Source of the DNA: Peptidiphaga gingivicola
Lineage (GTDB): Bacteria; Actinomycetota; Actinomycetes; Actinomycetales; Actinomycetaceae
DNA length: 64,000 bases
Assembly (NCBI RefSeq): GCF_001652275.1
Contig: NZ_LVZK01000001.1
Coordinates: 1,831,372 to 1,895,371, forward strand
Direction of reading: 5' to 3'
Notes under the pieces: model-generated
Database searches by the model: none
What the model was told of the DNA's origin: nothing
The model's input: the letters and a program-made list of their open reading frames with translations, nothing else
Position numbers and translations under genes: made by a program
Shown: piece by piece, positions 50,605 through 60,050 of the stretch
Layout: every line of letters starts with the position of its first letter
Numbering within the stretch: position 1 is the first letter of the stretch

Positions 50605-52266
50605 TCATTGGGCGCCGGCCCCGTCGGAGGCCCGTCCTTCGACGTCGGACCCTTCTGCCCCGCTTCCTTCGACGCCGGGTTCTTTCGCGCCCCCTCCGGC
50701 CAGGCGGAGGGCGTCGCGGTCGAAGAGGAAGACGGCGCCCCCTCCGGCGGCGAGGACGACGGCTCCGCCGACGGCGGCCGAGGCGAATGCGCCGATGCCG
50801 CCGGTCCCCAGCGCGCCGAGGACGAGCCTGACTGCCAGATGGCCGAGCGCCGCGCCCATCGCCGAGGCGGCCCCCACGATGAGCGCCGAACGCGCCATGC
50901 CGACCGTCGCCCGCTTCCCGACGGCCTTGCGAATCGCCGCTATCTGGCCGATCGCGCCGATCGTCATGCCGACCGAGACCGAAGCCCCGACCGCGATGAG
51001 CGTCTGCCGCCTCCCGTCGATCCCGATCGCGACGCTTGCCCCCAAGGCTGCGCACACGCTCAGCCACGCGAGGGAGTTGACGAGGACGACGGCGCGCGAA
51101 GCCTCCACGGCATAAAGCACGCGCGAGCCGTGGTAGATGAGCGCGTACCCGGCCAGGCCTGGGGCCATGGCGAGCATCGCGACGTCCATCCCCCTGGCGG
51201 GGCGCAGTATCTCGAAGACGAGGCCGGCGGGCGAGGCCAAGACGGCGAGCAAGGCCACGGTGACGATCCCGACGTCGAGGACCAGGCGGGTCGAGCGCGC
51301 CGTCAGGGACGTCAGGCCGGGCCTGCCGGGAAGCGCGGCAGCTTCCGAAAGGCGCGGGAAGACCGCCGTAGCGATCGGCACGGCCAAAACGGCGTAGGGC
51401 ACCATGTAGACGGCGTTGGCAAAGGTGTAGACGGAATAGGCGCCGGTGTCTCCGAAGCCGTTGGCCACCACCATGATCGTGACGATCTGCACCTGCTGGG
51501 CGAGCAGCCCGCCGAGGCCTGCTCCTATGAGGCCTCGAGCCCGCCTGGCGACCCCGTCGGGGAAGCGGAAGGTCGGCCTCAGCTTGACGATCCTGGCCAC
51601 GGGAACGATCTGCGGCAGCGCGAAGGCCACCACGCCCACGGTGGTCCCCCATCCCAGCCAAGCCACGGCCGCCTCGGTCAGAGCGCCCGGAGAATCCTGT
51701 TTGCCGTTTGCCGCTTGGGCGAAAACCGCGAAGACGGCTATCACGGCGACGGAGGACAGCATCGGCGCGAGGGCCGGAAGAAGGAAGCGCTTGTGGGCCT
51801 GGAGAATGCCGGTGAGCACGACGGAGAGGCCGTAGAGGGGAACCTGCAAGGCGAAGGCCCGCAAAAGCGTTGCAGCCAGGGCAAGCTCCTCGGGCGACTT
51901 GTGCGCTCCCAGAAGGGCGCGCGTGATCGGCTCGGCCGCGAGCGCGACGGCTCCCGCGATGGGCAGGCCGACGGCCAGAATCCACGTGACGAGCGCCGAG
52001 GCTGTGCGTTCGAGCTCGTCCTTCATTCCCTTTGCCAGGAAACCCGAGACAAGCGGGATGACGGCCCCGGCGAGCGCCCCTCCCGCCGCTATTTCGAACA
52101 GGACGTTCGGCACGGTGTTGGCCGTCGAATAGGCCTCCCCGGAGGCGGTGTCCCCCAGCGCTCCGTTCTGCGCCCAGGTTCTGACGAATCCCACGAGGCG
52201 CGAGAGCAGCGTGAGAACGGCTATCGAGCCGGCCGCACCCGCAACCGAGGCGCCGATCTTCTTCAT
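50605..52266 (-). CDS. murJ: Lipid II flippase MurJ
   Basis: MurJ moves lipid II across the membrane for peptidoglycan synthesis. The 553 residues have about 14 membrane segments and the MviN/MurJ start MKKIGASVAGAAGSIAVLTL, with LSRLVGFVR soon after. The last 40 residues are Gly/Glu/Ala low complexity. It lies beside an MraY-like gene and the steA/steB pair, a wall-oriented group. Confidence 0.93.
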   Translation of the reverse strand: MKKIGASVAGAAGSIAVLTLLSRLVGFVRTWAQNGALGDTASGEAYSTANTVPNVLFEIAAGGALAGAVIPLVSGFLAKGMKDELERTASALVTWILAVGLPIAGAVALAAEPITRALLGAHKSPEELALAATLLRAFALQVPLYGLSVVLTGILQAHKRFLLPALAPMLSSVAVIAVFAVFAQAANGKQDSPGALTEAAVAWLGWGTTVGVVAFALPQIVPVARIVKLRPTFRFPDGVARRARGLIGAGLGGLLAQQVQIVTIMVVANGFGDTGAYSVYTFANAVYMVPYAVLAVPIATAVFPRLSEAAALPGRPGLTSLTARSTRLVLDVGIVTVALLAVLASPAGLVFEILRPARGMDVAMLAMAPGLAGYALIYHGSRVLYAVEASRAVVLVNSLAWLSVCAALGASVAIGIDGRRQTLIAVGASVSVGMTIGAIGQIAAIRKAVGKRATVGMARSALIVGAASAMGAALGHLAVRLVLGALGTGGIGAFASAAVGGAVVLAAGGGAVFLFDRDALRLAGGGAKEPGVEGSGAEGSDVEGRASDGAGAQ

Positions 52267-52327
52267 GACGCTTCCGACGTCATGGGCGTGCGGGCCCGGT
52301 TTGCCGATGTCATGGCGCTAGCGCGTT

Positions 52328-53164
52328 TCACCGGCGTCCGAGCCGATCCGCCCAGGCCAAAATAGGCGTCTCCTCTATCACTTTGGAGAAGGAGAGCTTC
52401 TCGCTTGCGAAAGTGAGGGCCACGACGCCGGACAGGCAGGACCACCGCGCGAAGGCGCCGGGGGCCAGAGCGAGTGAGTACCCTAGGGCTGCGCCGACGG
52501 CGTTGGCGCCGAGGTCCCCGAGCATCGTCTTTCCCTCGAGGTCGCCGCGCATGCAGACGGCCGACACCGCGACGATTCCGTCTCGAAGGCCCGCCGCGGC
52601 GGGCCCGGATGCGCCCGCGGCGATTGACGCGGCGGCGCTCGCTTTGAGGGCGCGCCCGGGCCGAAGGTCGAGGAGGTTGACGATGTTGGCCGTTCCGGCG
52701 ATGAGCGCGGACTGGTTGGCCCAGGCCGCAGCTCGCCGCAGGCGCCCGCCGTGCCGCGGAATCGCCAGGGCGCCGAGGCCGGCGCCGGCGCCGATGAGCC
52801 CGATCTTGAGTGCCCCTGACGTTGCCTTCCCTTCGCGCAGGGCCCCGATGTGGCCTTTGAATCCTTTGCCCTTGGCGGGAAAGCGATCCTCAAAATGGTC
52901 GTCGACGGCTCCGGCGGCGGCGGCCGCGCCCACGGCGATTCCCGCGCCCGCCCGGACTCCGGCGGGAAGCGCGGCCGAGGCGAGGCCGAGGCCCGCAGCG
53001 GCGGCCAGGCCTTCCGTCAGACTGACCGGCGTTCCCGCGTAAGACGTGCGGTTCCACGAAGAGAATGCCGAAGGGAAGCGTTTGGCAGCCGCGACGGCCG
53101 CGCCCGCCCCCGCGACCGCGAGGCCCCCGGCGAGGGCCGCAACACGAATGCGCACGTCGATCAT
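52328..53164 (-). CDS. MraY/WecA-like polyprenyl-phosphate glycosyl-1-phosphate transferase homologue
   Basis: The 278-residue membrane protein is short for the family (usually 320-360). It keeps DDHFEDRFP with an Asp pair (about 88), FKGHIGAL, NLLDLRPGRALK in place of NxxDGxxG, and MLGDLGANAVG, a GDxGxN motif. The motifs are altered but not lost. It may transfer a sugar phosphate to a lipid carrier or act as a non-catalytic partner. The ATG overlaps the steB stop. Confidence 0.72.
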   Translation of the reverse strand: MIDVRIRVAALAGGLAVAGAGAAVAAAKRFPSAFSSWNRTSYAGTPVSLTEGLAAAAGLGLASAALPAGVRAGAGIAVGAAAAAGAVDDHFEDRFPAKGKGFKGHIGALREGKATSGALKIGLIGAGAGLGALAIPRHGGRLRRAAAWANQSALIAGTANIVNLLDLRPGRALKASAAASIAAGASGPAAAGLRDGIVAVSAVCMRGDLEGKTMLGDLGANAVGAALGYSLALAPGAFARWSCLSGVVALTFASEKLSFSKVIEETPILAWADRLGRR

Positions 53165-54150
53165 CCTTCTTCCGAGGTGGGTCCGGAGGCGGGCTCAGGC
53201 GCCTGGGTCGGCGTCGCCGGGGCGTCGACGCGCGTTCCTATGACCGCTTGGGCGCCGTCGCCTTGGCCGAGATGGACGTGCGAGCCCTTGATCTCGGAGG
53301 CCACGGCGATGGCAACGTTGATTCTCCCCGCCACGGTGTCAAGTGAATCGACCGTCGATCCGGCGCCCTTGGCTTCGCGCACCTTGGCAAGCAAACTGGT
53401 CGAGGAGGTCCCCTCCCCGACCGTGACGGTCGGTCCTTTCGAGGAAAGGGTTTTCACCATCTTGACGTAGCCGTTGGAAACGCTCTTCGTTTCGGCGGCG
53501 GGCGTGGCGGCGGATTTGTCGATCTCCATCTTCTTCGGCGTCACCACGACGACTGCCTGAACGCCGCCTTCCACGTCTCCCTGGATCTGGATCATCTGGT
53601 TGTCTTTCGCCGTGAGGGCGTCTCTGATCACGGTCATATTGGGGTCGGACGACCCCATGAACAGCAGTCGGCCGACGCCCGAAGCGACGACGACGTGGGG
53701 GTCGGCGTCGCTTTTCTCGCCCACGTACTGGGCGAGGGAACGCGCCAGCGTGTTGCGGTAGGGGTTGGCCGAAGTCGCCGCGTAGGAGTCGGCGAGCGTT
53801 ACCGTCCCGGCGACTGTGGCGCCGGCTTTGGAAACCTTGTCTTCGGCGGCCTTGAGATCAGAGTCCTCAACGCCCGGGAGGGCGACGATCGCGACCCTGC
53901 GGTCTTTGAGGGTACCGCCGACGAGCTGCGTTCCCGCCGAATCTAGCTGCTTTTCGTTCTCGGAAAGCGCGTTGTTGGCGGTGTCGGCCTCCGTCCTCGC
54001 CTCGTCGCGGGACTTCCTCAGCGACTCGACCTGGGACGAGAGCGTCGTCCCGATCGAATTCTGGAGCGGGCCCGCGCCCAAGATGACGCCGATCGCGAGG
54101 GCCATGAAAACCGAGACGAGCGATACTAAGTGATATCGAAAATCAACCAT
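53161..54150 (-). CDS. steB: SteB/MctB-like envelope protein
   Basis: The 329 residues begin with a short MVDFRYHLVSLVSVFMALAIG membrane segment and then a coiled coil (about 35-75) and a soluble outer domain. The mycobacterial homologue was linked to copper export (MctB, Rv1698), and in corynebacteria SteB with SteA is linked to septum formation. Here it follows steA, which favours the septum role. GAAAGG precedes the ATG at 54150. Confidence 0.85.
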   Translation of the reverse strand: MVDFRYHLVSLVSVFMALAIGVILGAGPLQNSIGTTLSSQVESLRKSRDEARTEADTANNALSENEKQLDSAGTQLVGGTLKDRRVAIVALPGVEDSDLKAAEDKVSKAGATVAGTVTLADSYAATSANPYRNTLARSLAQYVGEKSDADPHVVVASGVGRLLFMGSSDPNMTVIRDALTAKDNQMIQIQGDVEGGVQAVVVVTPKKMEIDKSAATPAAETKSVSNGYVKMVKTLSSKGPTVTVGEGTSSTSLLAKVREAKGAGSTVDSLDTVAGRINVAIAVASEIKGSHVHLGQGDGAQAVIGTRVDAPATPTQAPEPASGPTSEEG

Positions 54151-54160
54151 GAGTAGCCTT

Positions 54161-55357
54161 TCAGAAGAACGATCCAAACCATCGAAGAATGTCGCCGAAC
54201 CAGGCCGAGACGAGCCCGAAGGTCGCCCGCCCCGTGGCGGTCGAGGCCATGGCTGCGCCGATGGCGATGCAGCCAGCCAGCAGGAGCGCGAAAATCTGCC
54301 AGTTGGATATGCGGGAGCGGTACAGCTGAGAGACGCCTTTCGCGTCGATGAGCTTCCCTCCTACGGCGAGGCGCGTGAGGAAGGTCGAAGCCATCCCCGG
54401 GCGCCCCTTGTCGAGGAATTCTATGAGGGTGTTGTGGGTGCCCAAGGCGACGATGAGCTTTGCCCCCTTGTCGTCGGCCAGCAGCATCGCGACGTCTTCG
54501 GACGTTCCGGTGCACGGGAAGACGACGTGGTCCACCCCGAGCTCGTCCACGCGCTTGCTTCCAGGGGCGCGTCCGTCCCGGTAAGCGTGGACGACGATCT
54601 CCGCTCCGCAGGTGAGGGCCTTGTCAGAAACGGAGTCCATGTCGCCGACGACCATGTCGAGCTTGTACCCCTCTTCGAGTATCGCGTCGGCTCCGCCGTC
54701 CACCCCGATCATGATGGGCCTATATTCGCGAATGTAGGGGCGGAGGGCCGCAAGGTCCTCCTTGTATCTGTAGCCTCGGACGACGACGAGGACGTGGCGC
54801 CCCTCGAAGGAGGTTTTGACGTCGGGCACTCCTACGCCGTCGAAGATGAGGTCCTGCTCGCGCTCGACGTACTCCATCGTGTTCGTGGCGAAGGCTTTGA
54901 GCTGGACGTTCATGCCGGCCCTCGCGTCCTCCTGGTTGGCCGCGATCGTCTCGGCCGTCTGAACGGTTCCCGTGGCGACGAGCTCCTCTCCGGCGTACAC
55001 CTCACCGGTCTCCGTCACGCGCACGCGCGTGCCTTCGCCTACCTCCATGACCTCGGGCCCGCAGTCGTCGACCAGCGGCACTCCAGCCGCGTTGAGGATT
55101 CCCGGCCCGAGGTTGGGGTATCGCCCCGACGTCGATTTCGCCGCATTGACGACGACGAGCGGGTTGCACGCCACGAGGGCCTCGGCGGAAACCCTGTCGA
55201 TGTCCGAATGGTCGATGATTGCGACCTCGCCCGCCCGCAGACGCTTCGTCAGATTCTTCGTGCGCGGATCCACGCGCGCCTCGCCCGCATGGTCATCGAC
55301 CAGCGGGGCTTCCTTCTTCCGCCTGAATGGGAGTGCCACGGCTTTATCGTGCCACAT
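54161..55357 (-). CDS. steA: SteA, septum-associated protein with thiamin pyrophosphokinase-like fold
   Basis: The 398-residue protein has a domain resembling thiamin pyrophosphokinase (GVDGGADAILEEGYKLDMVVGDMDSVSD) and a C-terminal membrane helix (about 355-380). It is the homologue of Rv1697/SteA. Start ATG 55357 overlaps the recN end by 14 bases; GTG 55339 is an alternative. Catalysis in the domain has not been shown. Confidence 0.87.
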   Translation of the reverse strand: MWHDKAVALPFRRKKEAPLVDDHAGEARVDPRTKNLTKRLRAGEVAIIDHSDIDRVSAEALVACNPLVVVNAAKSTSGRYPNLGPGILNAAGVPLVDDCGPEVMEVGEGTRVRVTETGEVYAGEELVATGTVQTAETIAANQEDARAGMNVQLKAFATNTMEYVEREQDLIFDGVGVPDVKTSFEGRHVLVVVRGYRYKEDLAALRPYIREYRPIMIGVDGGADAILEEGYKLDMVVGDMDSVSDKALTCGAEIVVHAYRDGRAPGSKRVDELGVDHVVFPCTGTSEDVAMLLADDKGAKLIVALGTHNTLIEFLDKGRPGMASTFLTRLAVGGKLIDAKGVSQLYRSRISNWQIFALLLAGCIAIGAAMASTATGRATFGLVSAWFGDILRWFGSFF

Positions 55358-57035
55358 CCGGACCGCCGCCGAGGAGTTCGGCCGCGTGGGTTCGAGCCGC
55401 TTCGGTGTCGTTTCCCGAGAGCATCCGCGCCAATTCTCCGAGCCGCTCGTTGCCGGTGACAATCGTGACGTTGGTTTTTGCCCCTGATTCGTCCTCTTCT
55501 TTGACGACGACGGCCTGCGTCGCCGCGTGAGCGGCCACCTGCGCCAAATGAGTGACAACGATCACTTGGTGTTTTTCAGCGAGCTTGGCTAAACGCCTGC
55601 CGACCGCCTGGGCGGCTCGGCCGCCCACTCCGGCGTCGACCTCGTCGAAGAGGAAGGTGTGGTCCGACTGCGCCGCCCGCTCCGCGAGGGACACCTCGAC
55701 GGCGAGCATGACTCGCGAAAGCTCGCCGCCCGATGCCGACGCGCCGATGGGCCGGAGCGGCGCCCCGGAATGCGAGGCGAGGAGGAATTCGACGACGTCT
55801 GCGCCGTGGGCCGCGGGCTGCCCCTCGGTCACGGCGATTTCAAACCGGGCGTTGGCCAGCGCCAGTTCGGTCAGCTCGTCGCCGACGAGTGCGCCGAGCC
55901 GACCGGCCGCCTGCGACCGGGCCTCGTGAAGAGCCTCCCCGGCGGCCTCCATGCTTTTGCGGGCATGCTCGCACTCTTCTTCGAGACGTTTTCTCGTGCT
56001 TTCGGGGTCCTCGAGGTCGGCCAGGGCCGCGCGGGCTTCCTCGGCGGCCTCGATTGCCTCGTCGTTTCCCATGCCGAGCTCTCGCCGCAGTCCGGAAAGC
56101 TCCTGGCGCCGCGCGTATATTTCGGCGAGCCTGGCCGGATCGGCCTCGGTGTCCGCCGCGGCCGAAGCGAGGGTGGCCGCGATGTCGCCGAGCTCGTCGC
56201 GAACCGAGCGAAGCCGCGCAAGAAGGTCGACGACGTCGCCTGTCTGCTCGAGGGCGCGCACGGCTGCGTCGATTCCTTCCATGGCGGACGACTCGACCGT
56301 GTCTGAGCCCGAAAGCCGCGCCGCGGCCTCCGACAGCCCCGCGAAGCGCGATTCCGTGTTCTCCAGCCTGAAGGCTTCCGCTTTGAGGGCCTCGTCTTCG
56401 CCCGGGCGCGGGGAGACCTCCTCGACCTTCGCCGCCAAGGCCTGATATGCGAGACGGCGGCGCGCGTTTTCGCGGGCGTTCTCGTCGAAGGAGCGGAGCC
56501 GTCCTTCGGCCTTCGCGTGGGCCGAGTACGCCTCGCCCCATTGCCGAAGCGCCTTTGCGACCTCCTCGCCTCCGAACGCGTCCAGGGCCTGTCGCTGCTG
56601 GGCCGCCGTGGCCAGGCGCAGCTGGTCCGACTGCCCGTGGACGGTGACGAGGCCTTGGGCTATCGACCTCAGGACGGCCGTGGGCACACGCCGTCCGCCG
56701 ATGAACGCGCTCGACCTGCCGGAAGCGGGCACCTGCCGAGCCACGACAATTTCTGCCTGCCCGCCGTCGACGTCGTAGGCCCCTCCGGCGTCGTCGATCG
56801 CCGCCAGAACGGGGGAATCGTCGGCGACGAGGAACGTCCCCTCGACCCGCGCCGCCTTGGCGCCGGTGCGGACGTGTCCGGGGTCAGGCTTTCCGCCCAA
56901 GATGAGCTGCAACGATGTGAGGGCCATCGTCTTTCCCGCGCCGGTCTCGCCGGTCAGGGCCGTGAGCCCCGCCGAAAGGTCGAGCCGGGCCTCGGCGATG
57001 ACCCCGAGGTTCTCTATGGTCAGCGTCTCAATCAC
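55344..57035 (-). CDS. recN: DNA repair protein RecN
   Basis: RecN is an SMC-like protein of double-strand-break repair. The 563 residues have Walker A TGETGAGKTM near the start, a long central coiled coil (about 150-360), signature SGGELSRVML and Walker B FLFDEVDAGVGG. It lies between nadK and steA, the order known from mycobacteria. I saw no LexA box directly upstream, so control may come from the operon promoter. Confidence 0.95.
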   Translation of the reverse strand: MIETLTIENLGVIAEARLDLSAGLTALTGETGAGKTMALTSLQLILGGKPDPGHVRTGAKAARVEGTFLVADDSPVLAAIDDAGGAYDVDGGQAEIVVARQVPASGRSSAFIGGRRVPTAVLRSIAQGLVTVHGQSDQLRLATAAQQRQALDAFGGEEVAKALRQWGEAYSAHAKAEGRLRSFDENARENARRRLAYQALAAKVEEVSPRPGEDEALKAEAFRLENTESRFAGLSEAAARLSGSDTVESSAMEGIDAAVRALEQTGDVVDLLARLRSVRDELGDIAATLASAAADTEADPARLAEIYARRQELSGLRRELGMGNDEAIEAAEEARAALADLEDPESTRKRLEEECEHARKSMEAAGEALHEARSQAAGRLGALVGDELTELALANARFEIAVTEGQPAAHGADVVEFLLASHSGAPLRPIGASASGGELSRVMLAVEVSLAERAAQSDHTFLFDEVDAGVGGRAAQAVGRRLAKLAEKHQVIVVTHLAQVAAHAATQAVVVKEEDESGAKTNVTIVTGNERLGELARMLSGNDTEAARTHAAELLGGGPDVAR

Positions 57036-57071
57036 TGATGTCCTCCTGCTCAGCCACAGGCGCCCTCCCGA

Positions 57072-57920
57072 TCAGTCACGGACGCCTTCCTGCGCGGGGT
57101 CGCGCCATCCGCGCACCGGCAGTCTGAATTTCGTCACGAGCCTTCCCGAGAACGGAGTGTCGTTGAGCCGGGCGAGGAGCACGGGATGCTCGCCCTTGAC
57201 GGCGGTGATCGTCGAGCCCGCAGCGGCGTTCAGCTCTCGCCGTCCGTCGCACCACCCCCGCGCGGCCCCGTCGAGGACACGCAGTTCCAGCTGCGAGTGC
57301 GGCCCCACCACGAGGGGCCGGGTGAACAATGCGTGCGCCGCCACGGGCGTGAGGACCATGCCTTCGACGTCGGGCCACACGATCGGCCCCCCGCCGGAAA
57401 AGTTGTAGGCCGTCGATCCCGTTGCGGTCGAGAAGAGAACGGTGTCGACCTTGAATGCCGAGATTTCGCGGCCGTCGACGCCGATGGACACTTCGAGCAT
57501 GCGGAAATCGGCGTCTTTCTCGATGGCGACTTCGTTGAGCGCCCAGTCTCTTTTCACCTTTCCGTCCGGGCAGACGATCGTGACGTCGATCGTCATTCGC
57601 GAATCGACGCCCCACGAACGCTCCGCGATCTGGCGAACCACCTGCGGCGCATCGACGGGGTCGGCCTCCGAGAGAAAGCCGACGTGTCCGTAGTTGATTC
57701 CGAGGATCGGCACCCCCGCCGGCCGGCCGAGCTCCGCGGCGTGGAGGATCGTTCCGTCCCCTCCGAGAACGAGGATGAGCTCGCATTCGGCCACACTCTT
57801 CCTCGTCGGATGTGTTTCCGCCTCGAGCCCCGCCTCTTCGAGCAGATGTACGATTTTCGCCGACGATTCTGCGGCCGCGCCGCGCTTTCGGTGCGTGACA
57901 ACGGCGATGCGTCGCGCCAT
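57072..57920 (-). CDS. nadK: NAD kinase
   Basis: It makes NADP from NAD. The 282 residues carry LVLGGDGTILHAAEL and GINYGHVGFL, and the NAD-binding FSTATGSTAYNFSGGGPIV. The ATG directly follows the tlyA stop (TGAATG), showing tight coupling. Confidence 0.95.
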   Translation of the reverse strand: MARRIAVVTHRKRGAAAESSAKIVHLLEEAGLEAETHPTRKSVAECELILVLGGDGTILHAAELGRPAGVPILGINYGHVGFLSEADPVDAPQVVRQIAERSWGVDSRMTIDVTIVCPDGKVKRDWALNEVAIEKDADFRMLEVSIGVDGREISAFKVDTVLFSTATGSTAYNFSGGGPIVWPDVEGMVLTPVAAHALFTRPLVVGPHSQLELRVLDGAARGWCDGRRELNAAAGSTITAVKGEHPVLLARLNDTPFSGRLVTKFRLPVRGWRDPAQEGVRD

Positions 57921-58754
57921 TCAACTCCTCGCATTCTCTCCCGCAGGCCCTTGGGCTACGGCTTGCTCTATTGCTGCGTCCACGTTAGCGCACGGAGAAT
58001 CGGCGTCGCCCGCCCGCATGTACAGGAAATACTCTACATTTCCAGCGGGCCCGGGCAGTGGCGAAGGCGCGGCGCCTGCCACGGAAAGGCCGTTGGCCGC
58101 GGCGCAGTCGGCAACCTTGCGCATCGCCCAGGCGTGCAGGGAGGTGTCGCGCACAACCCCTCCGCTTCCAAGCCGCTCCTTGCCCACTTCAAATTGGGGT
58201 TTGACCAAGAGGAGGAAGTCGGCGCGGGAGTCGGCCGCCCCCACGAGCGCCGGAATAACGAGCGTGAGCGATATGAACGACAGGTCGCCGACGACGAGGC
58301 CCGGCGCGGGGGCGACTAGCGCGGGATCCAAGGTGCGCACGTTCGTTCTTTCGACGACGGTGACTCTGGGATCCTCTCGCAGTCGCCAAGCGATCTGCCC
58401 GTAACCGACATCGACGGCGACGACATGCGCCGCTCCCCGCCGCAAAAGAACGTCCGTGAAGCCGCCTGTGGAGGCGCCGGCGTCCAGACACCTGACGCCT
58501 TCCACCGCGGGCCCGTCCTCGCCGAGGAGATCGAGGGCGCCGATCAGCTTCCAGGCTCCACGCGAAACATAATCCTCCCGTTCGCTTTCGACGACGAGCA
58601 GCGGCTGGGCGGGATCCATTTGCCGGGCGGCTTTTCGCACGGCCTCGCCGTCGAGGAGCACTCTCCCCGCCGCGATCAGTTCCCGAGCATGCTGCCGGGA
58701 AGGAGCGAGGTTGCGGCGCACCAACTCGGCGTCGACCCTGATCAGCCGACCCAT
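57921..58754 (-). CDS. tlyA: TlyA rRNA 2'-O-methyltransferase
   Basis: The 277 residues have an N-terminal S4 RNA-binding domain (about 1-62) and an FtsJ-like methyltransferase domain with DAGASTGGFTDVLLRRG as the SAM site. In mycobacteria TlyA methylates 16S and 23S rRNA and its loss gives capreomycin resistance. It is also known as a haemolysin-like protein. Confidence 0.94.
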   Translation of the reverse strand: MGRLIRVDAELVRRNLAPSRQHARELIAAGRVLLDGEAVRKAARQMDPAQPLLVVESEREDYVSRGAWKLIGALDLLGEDGPAVEGVRCLDAGASTGGFTDVLLRRGAAHVVAVDVGYGQIAWRLREDPRVTVVERTNVRTLDPALVAPAPGLVVGDLSFISLTLVIPALVGAADSRADFLLLVKPQFEVGKERLGSGGVVRDTSLHAWAMRKVADCAAANGLSVAGAAPSPLPGPAGNVEYFLYMRAGDADSPCANVDAAIEQAVAQGPAGENARS

Positions 58755-58764
58755 GTTCCCTCCT

Positions 58765-58947
58765 TCACGCCTGAGCCGAAGAAAGGGTGCGCTTCAAGCC
58801 TTCGAGCACGTCCTCAAGAGATTCGATCGTCTTGTCGACGTCGTTCCCATCCGGGTCCCTTTCTTCTGCGCTTTCAAGCTCGCGCAAGGCTTCCTCCGGA
58901 TCGAAAGGCGCTTGCGGAACGGGTGTCCGCGGAGCGGGCGAAGTCAA
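58765..58947 (-). CDS. Small conserved hypothetical protein (Rv1693-like position)
   Basis: Sixty residues: a Pro-rich start and a helical Glu/Leu-rich end (NDVDKTIESLEDVLEGLKRTL). Mycobacteria carry a similarly small gene between the HAD phosphatase and tlyA. Its ATG overlaps the HAD stop by four bases, supporting translation. Function unknown. Confidence 0.75.
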   Translation of the reverse strand: MTSPAPRTPVPQAPFDPEEALRELESAEERDPDGNDVDKTIESLEDVLEGLKRTLSSAQA

Positions 58948-60050
58948 CGGACCACCGTGATTTCGCCGACCGCCGCGTCAAGGTCGGCCCCCGCGTCCGC
59001 GGCTTTCCAAGCCGCGTGCACAAGGGCGCGATACTCGTCAAGGTTCAGGGTTGCGCCCCCGGCCACATCGATCTCTCTTTCGCCGAAGAGGCGGACCCCG
59101 CTCTCGGTCCAGCGGGCTTGGGCCGATCCAACTGTGACCGTTCCCGCCTTCGCGACGGCTCCGGAGCCGATCTCCTCGCCGTCGTCGATGAGCTCGTCTC
59201 CTGTCTGGCGGCTGCGCCCGTCTTCGACTTCGATGAGCACCTCGGGATACGGCTCGTTGAGTCCCCGCATGTCGTCGCAAAGGAAGGTCGGCCGCACTTC
59301 GGGCGGCGCCAGGCAGATGTTGCGGGCGCTGGCGAGGCCCGTGAGAACGTGGAGGCAGTCGATGCCTGCGCTGACGGCGCCCTTGATGTCCGTGTCGAGA
59401 TTGTCGCCGATCGCGAGGGGTTTGCGGGAATCGAGCCCTCGGGCGGCGGCGAGGAAGATTTCCGGCTCGGGTTTGCCGCCCGAGATCGGTTTGACGCCGG
59501 TCGAAAGGGAAACTGCGCCGACGAGGGCGCCGTTGCCGACCATCAGCCCACGCTCGCGCGGAATGACGAGATCTAGATTGGTGGCGATGTAGAGCGCGCC
59601 CGCCCGGATGGCCAGGGCCGCCTCGGAAAGGTCGTGCCACGTCACGTCTTGGAAGAAGCCCTGGAGGACGGCGTCAGGCCCGTCGTCCGCAGAGTGCACG
59701 ATTTTCAGCCCGCGTTCCTCGACGGCGCGGACAAGCCCAGCCCCGCCGATGACTAGGACTTTCGCTGCTTCTCCGCATCGCCTGGCGGCTATGTCCGCTC
59801 CCACCTGCGCCGAGGTCACCACGTCCGCCGCCACGGCTGGAAAGCCGAGGGCGGCTAGGTGCCGGGCGACGTCGTCGGTTGTGCGCGAGGCGTTGTTCGT
59901 CACATAGACATGGCGCAAACCGCCCGCTACCGCGCGAGCGACTTCTTCGGGGGCGTGTTCGATGGCCTCGTTTCCGAGGTAGCAGACGCCGTCAAGGTCG
60001 AAGAGTCCGACGTCGTACCGCTCTGCGAGGGTTTGATCGGGCGTGCTCAC
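58944..60050 (-). CDS. HAD-IIA phosphatase (NagD/glycerol-3-phosphate phosphatase-like)
   Basis: The 368 residues have FDLDGVCYLG, TNNASR and GKPEP, then IGDNLDTDI, the HAD-IIA order. The mycobacterial homologue in the same position (Rv1692) is a glycerol 3-phosphate phosphatase. A C-terminal extension of about 90 residues follows the core. It overlaps the upstream gene by four bases. Confidence 0.9.
   Translation of the reverse strand: MSTPDQTLAERYDVGLFDLDGVCYLGNEAIEHAPEEVARAVAGGLRHVYVTNNASRTTDDVARHLAALGFPAVAADVVTSAQVGADIAARRCGEAAKVLVIGGAGLVRAVEERGLKIVHSADDGPDAVLQGFFQDVTWHDLSEAALAIRAGALYIATNLDLVIPRERGLMVGNGALVGAVSLSTGVKPISGGKPEPEIFLAAARGLDSRKPLAIGDNLDTDIKGAVSAGIDCLHVLTGLASARNICLAPPEVRPTFLCDDMRGLNEPYPEVLIEVEDGRSRQTGDELIDDGEEIGSGAVAKAGTVTVGSAQARWTESGVRLFGEREIDVAGGATLNLDEYRALVHAAWKAADAGADLDAAVGEITVVR

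Noticed and set aside
54161..55459. Plus-strand frame over steA
   Set aside because: Product is an Arg/Gly/Val-rich shadow without motifs, while the minus strand gives a full SteA with overlapping neighbours.
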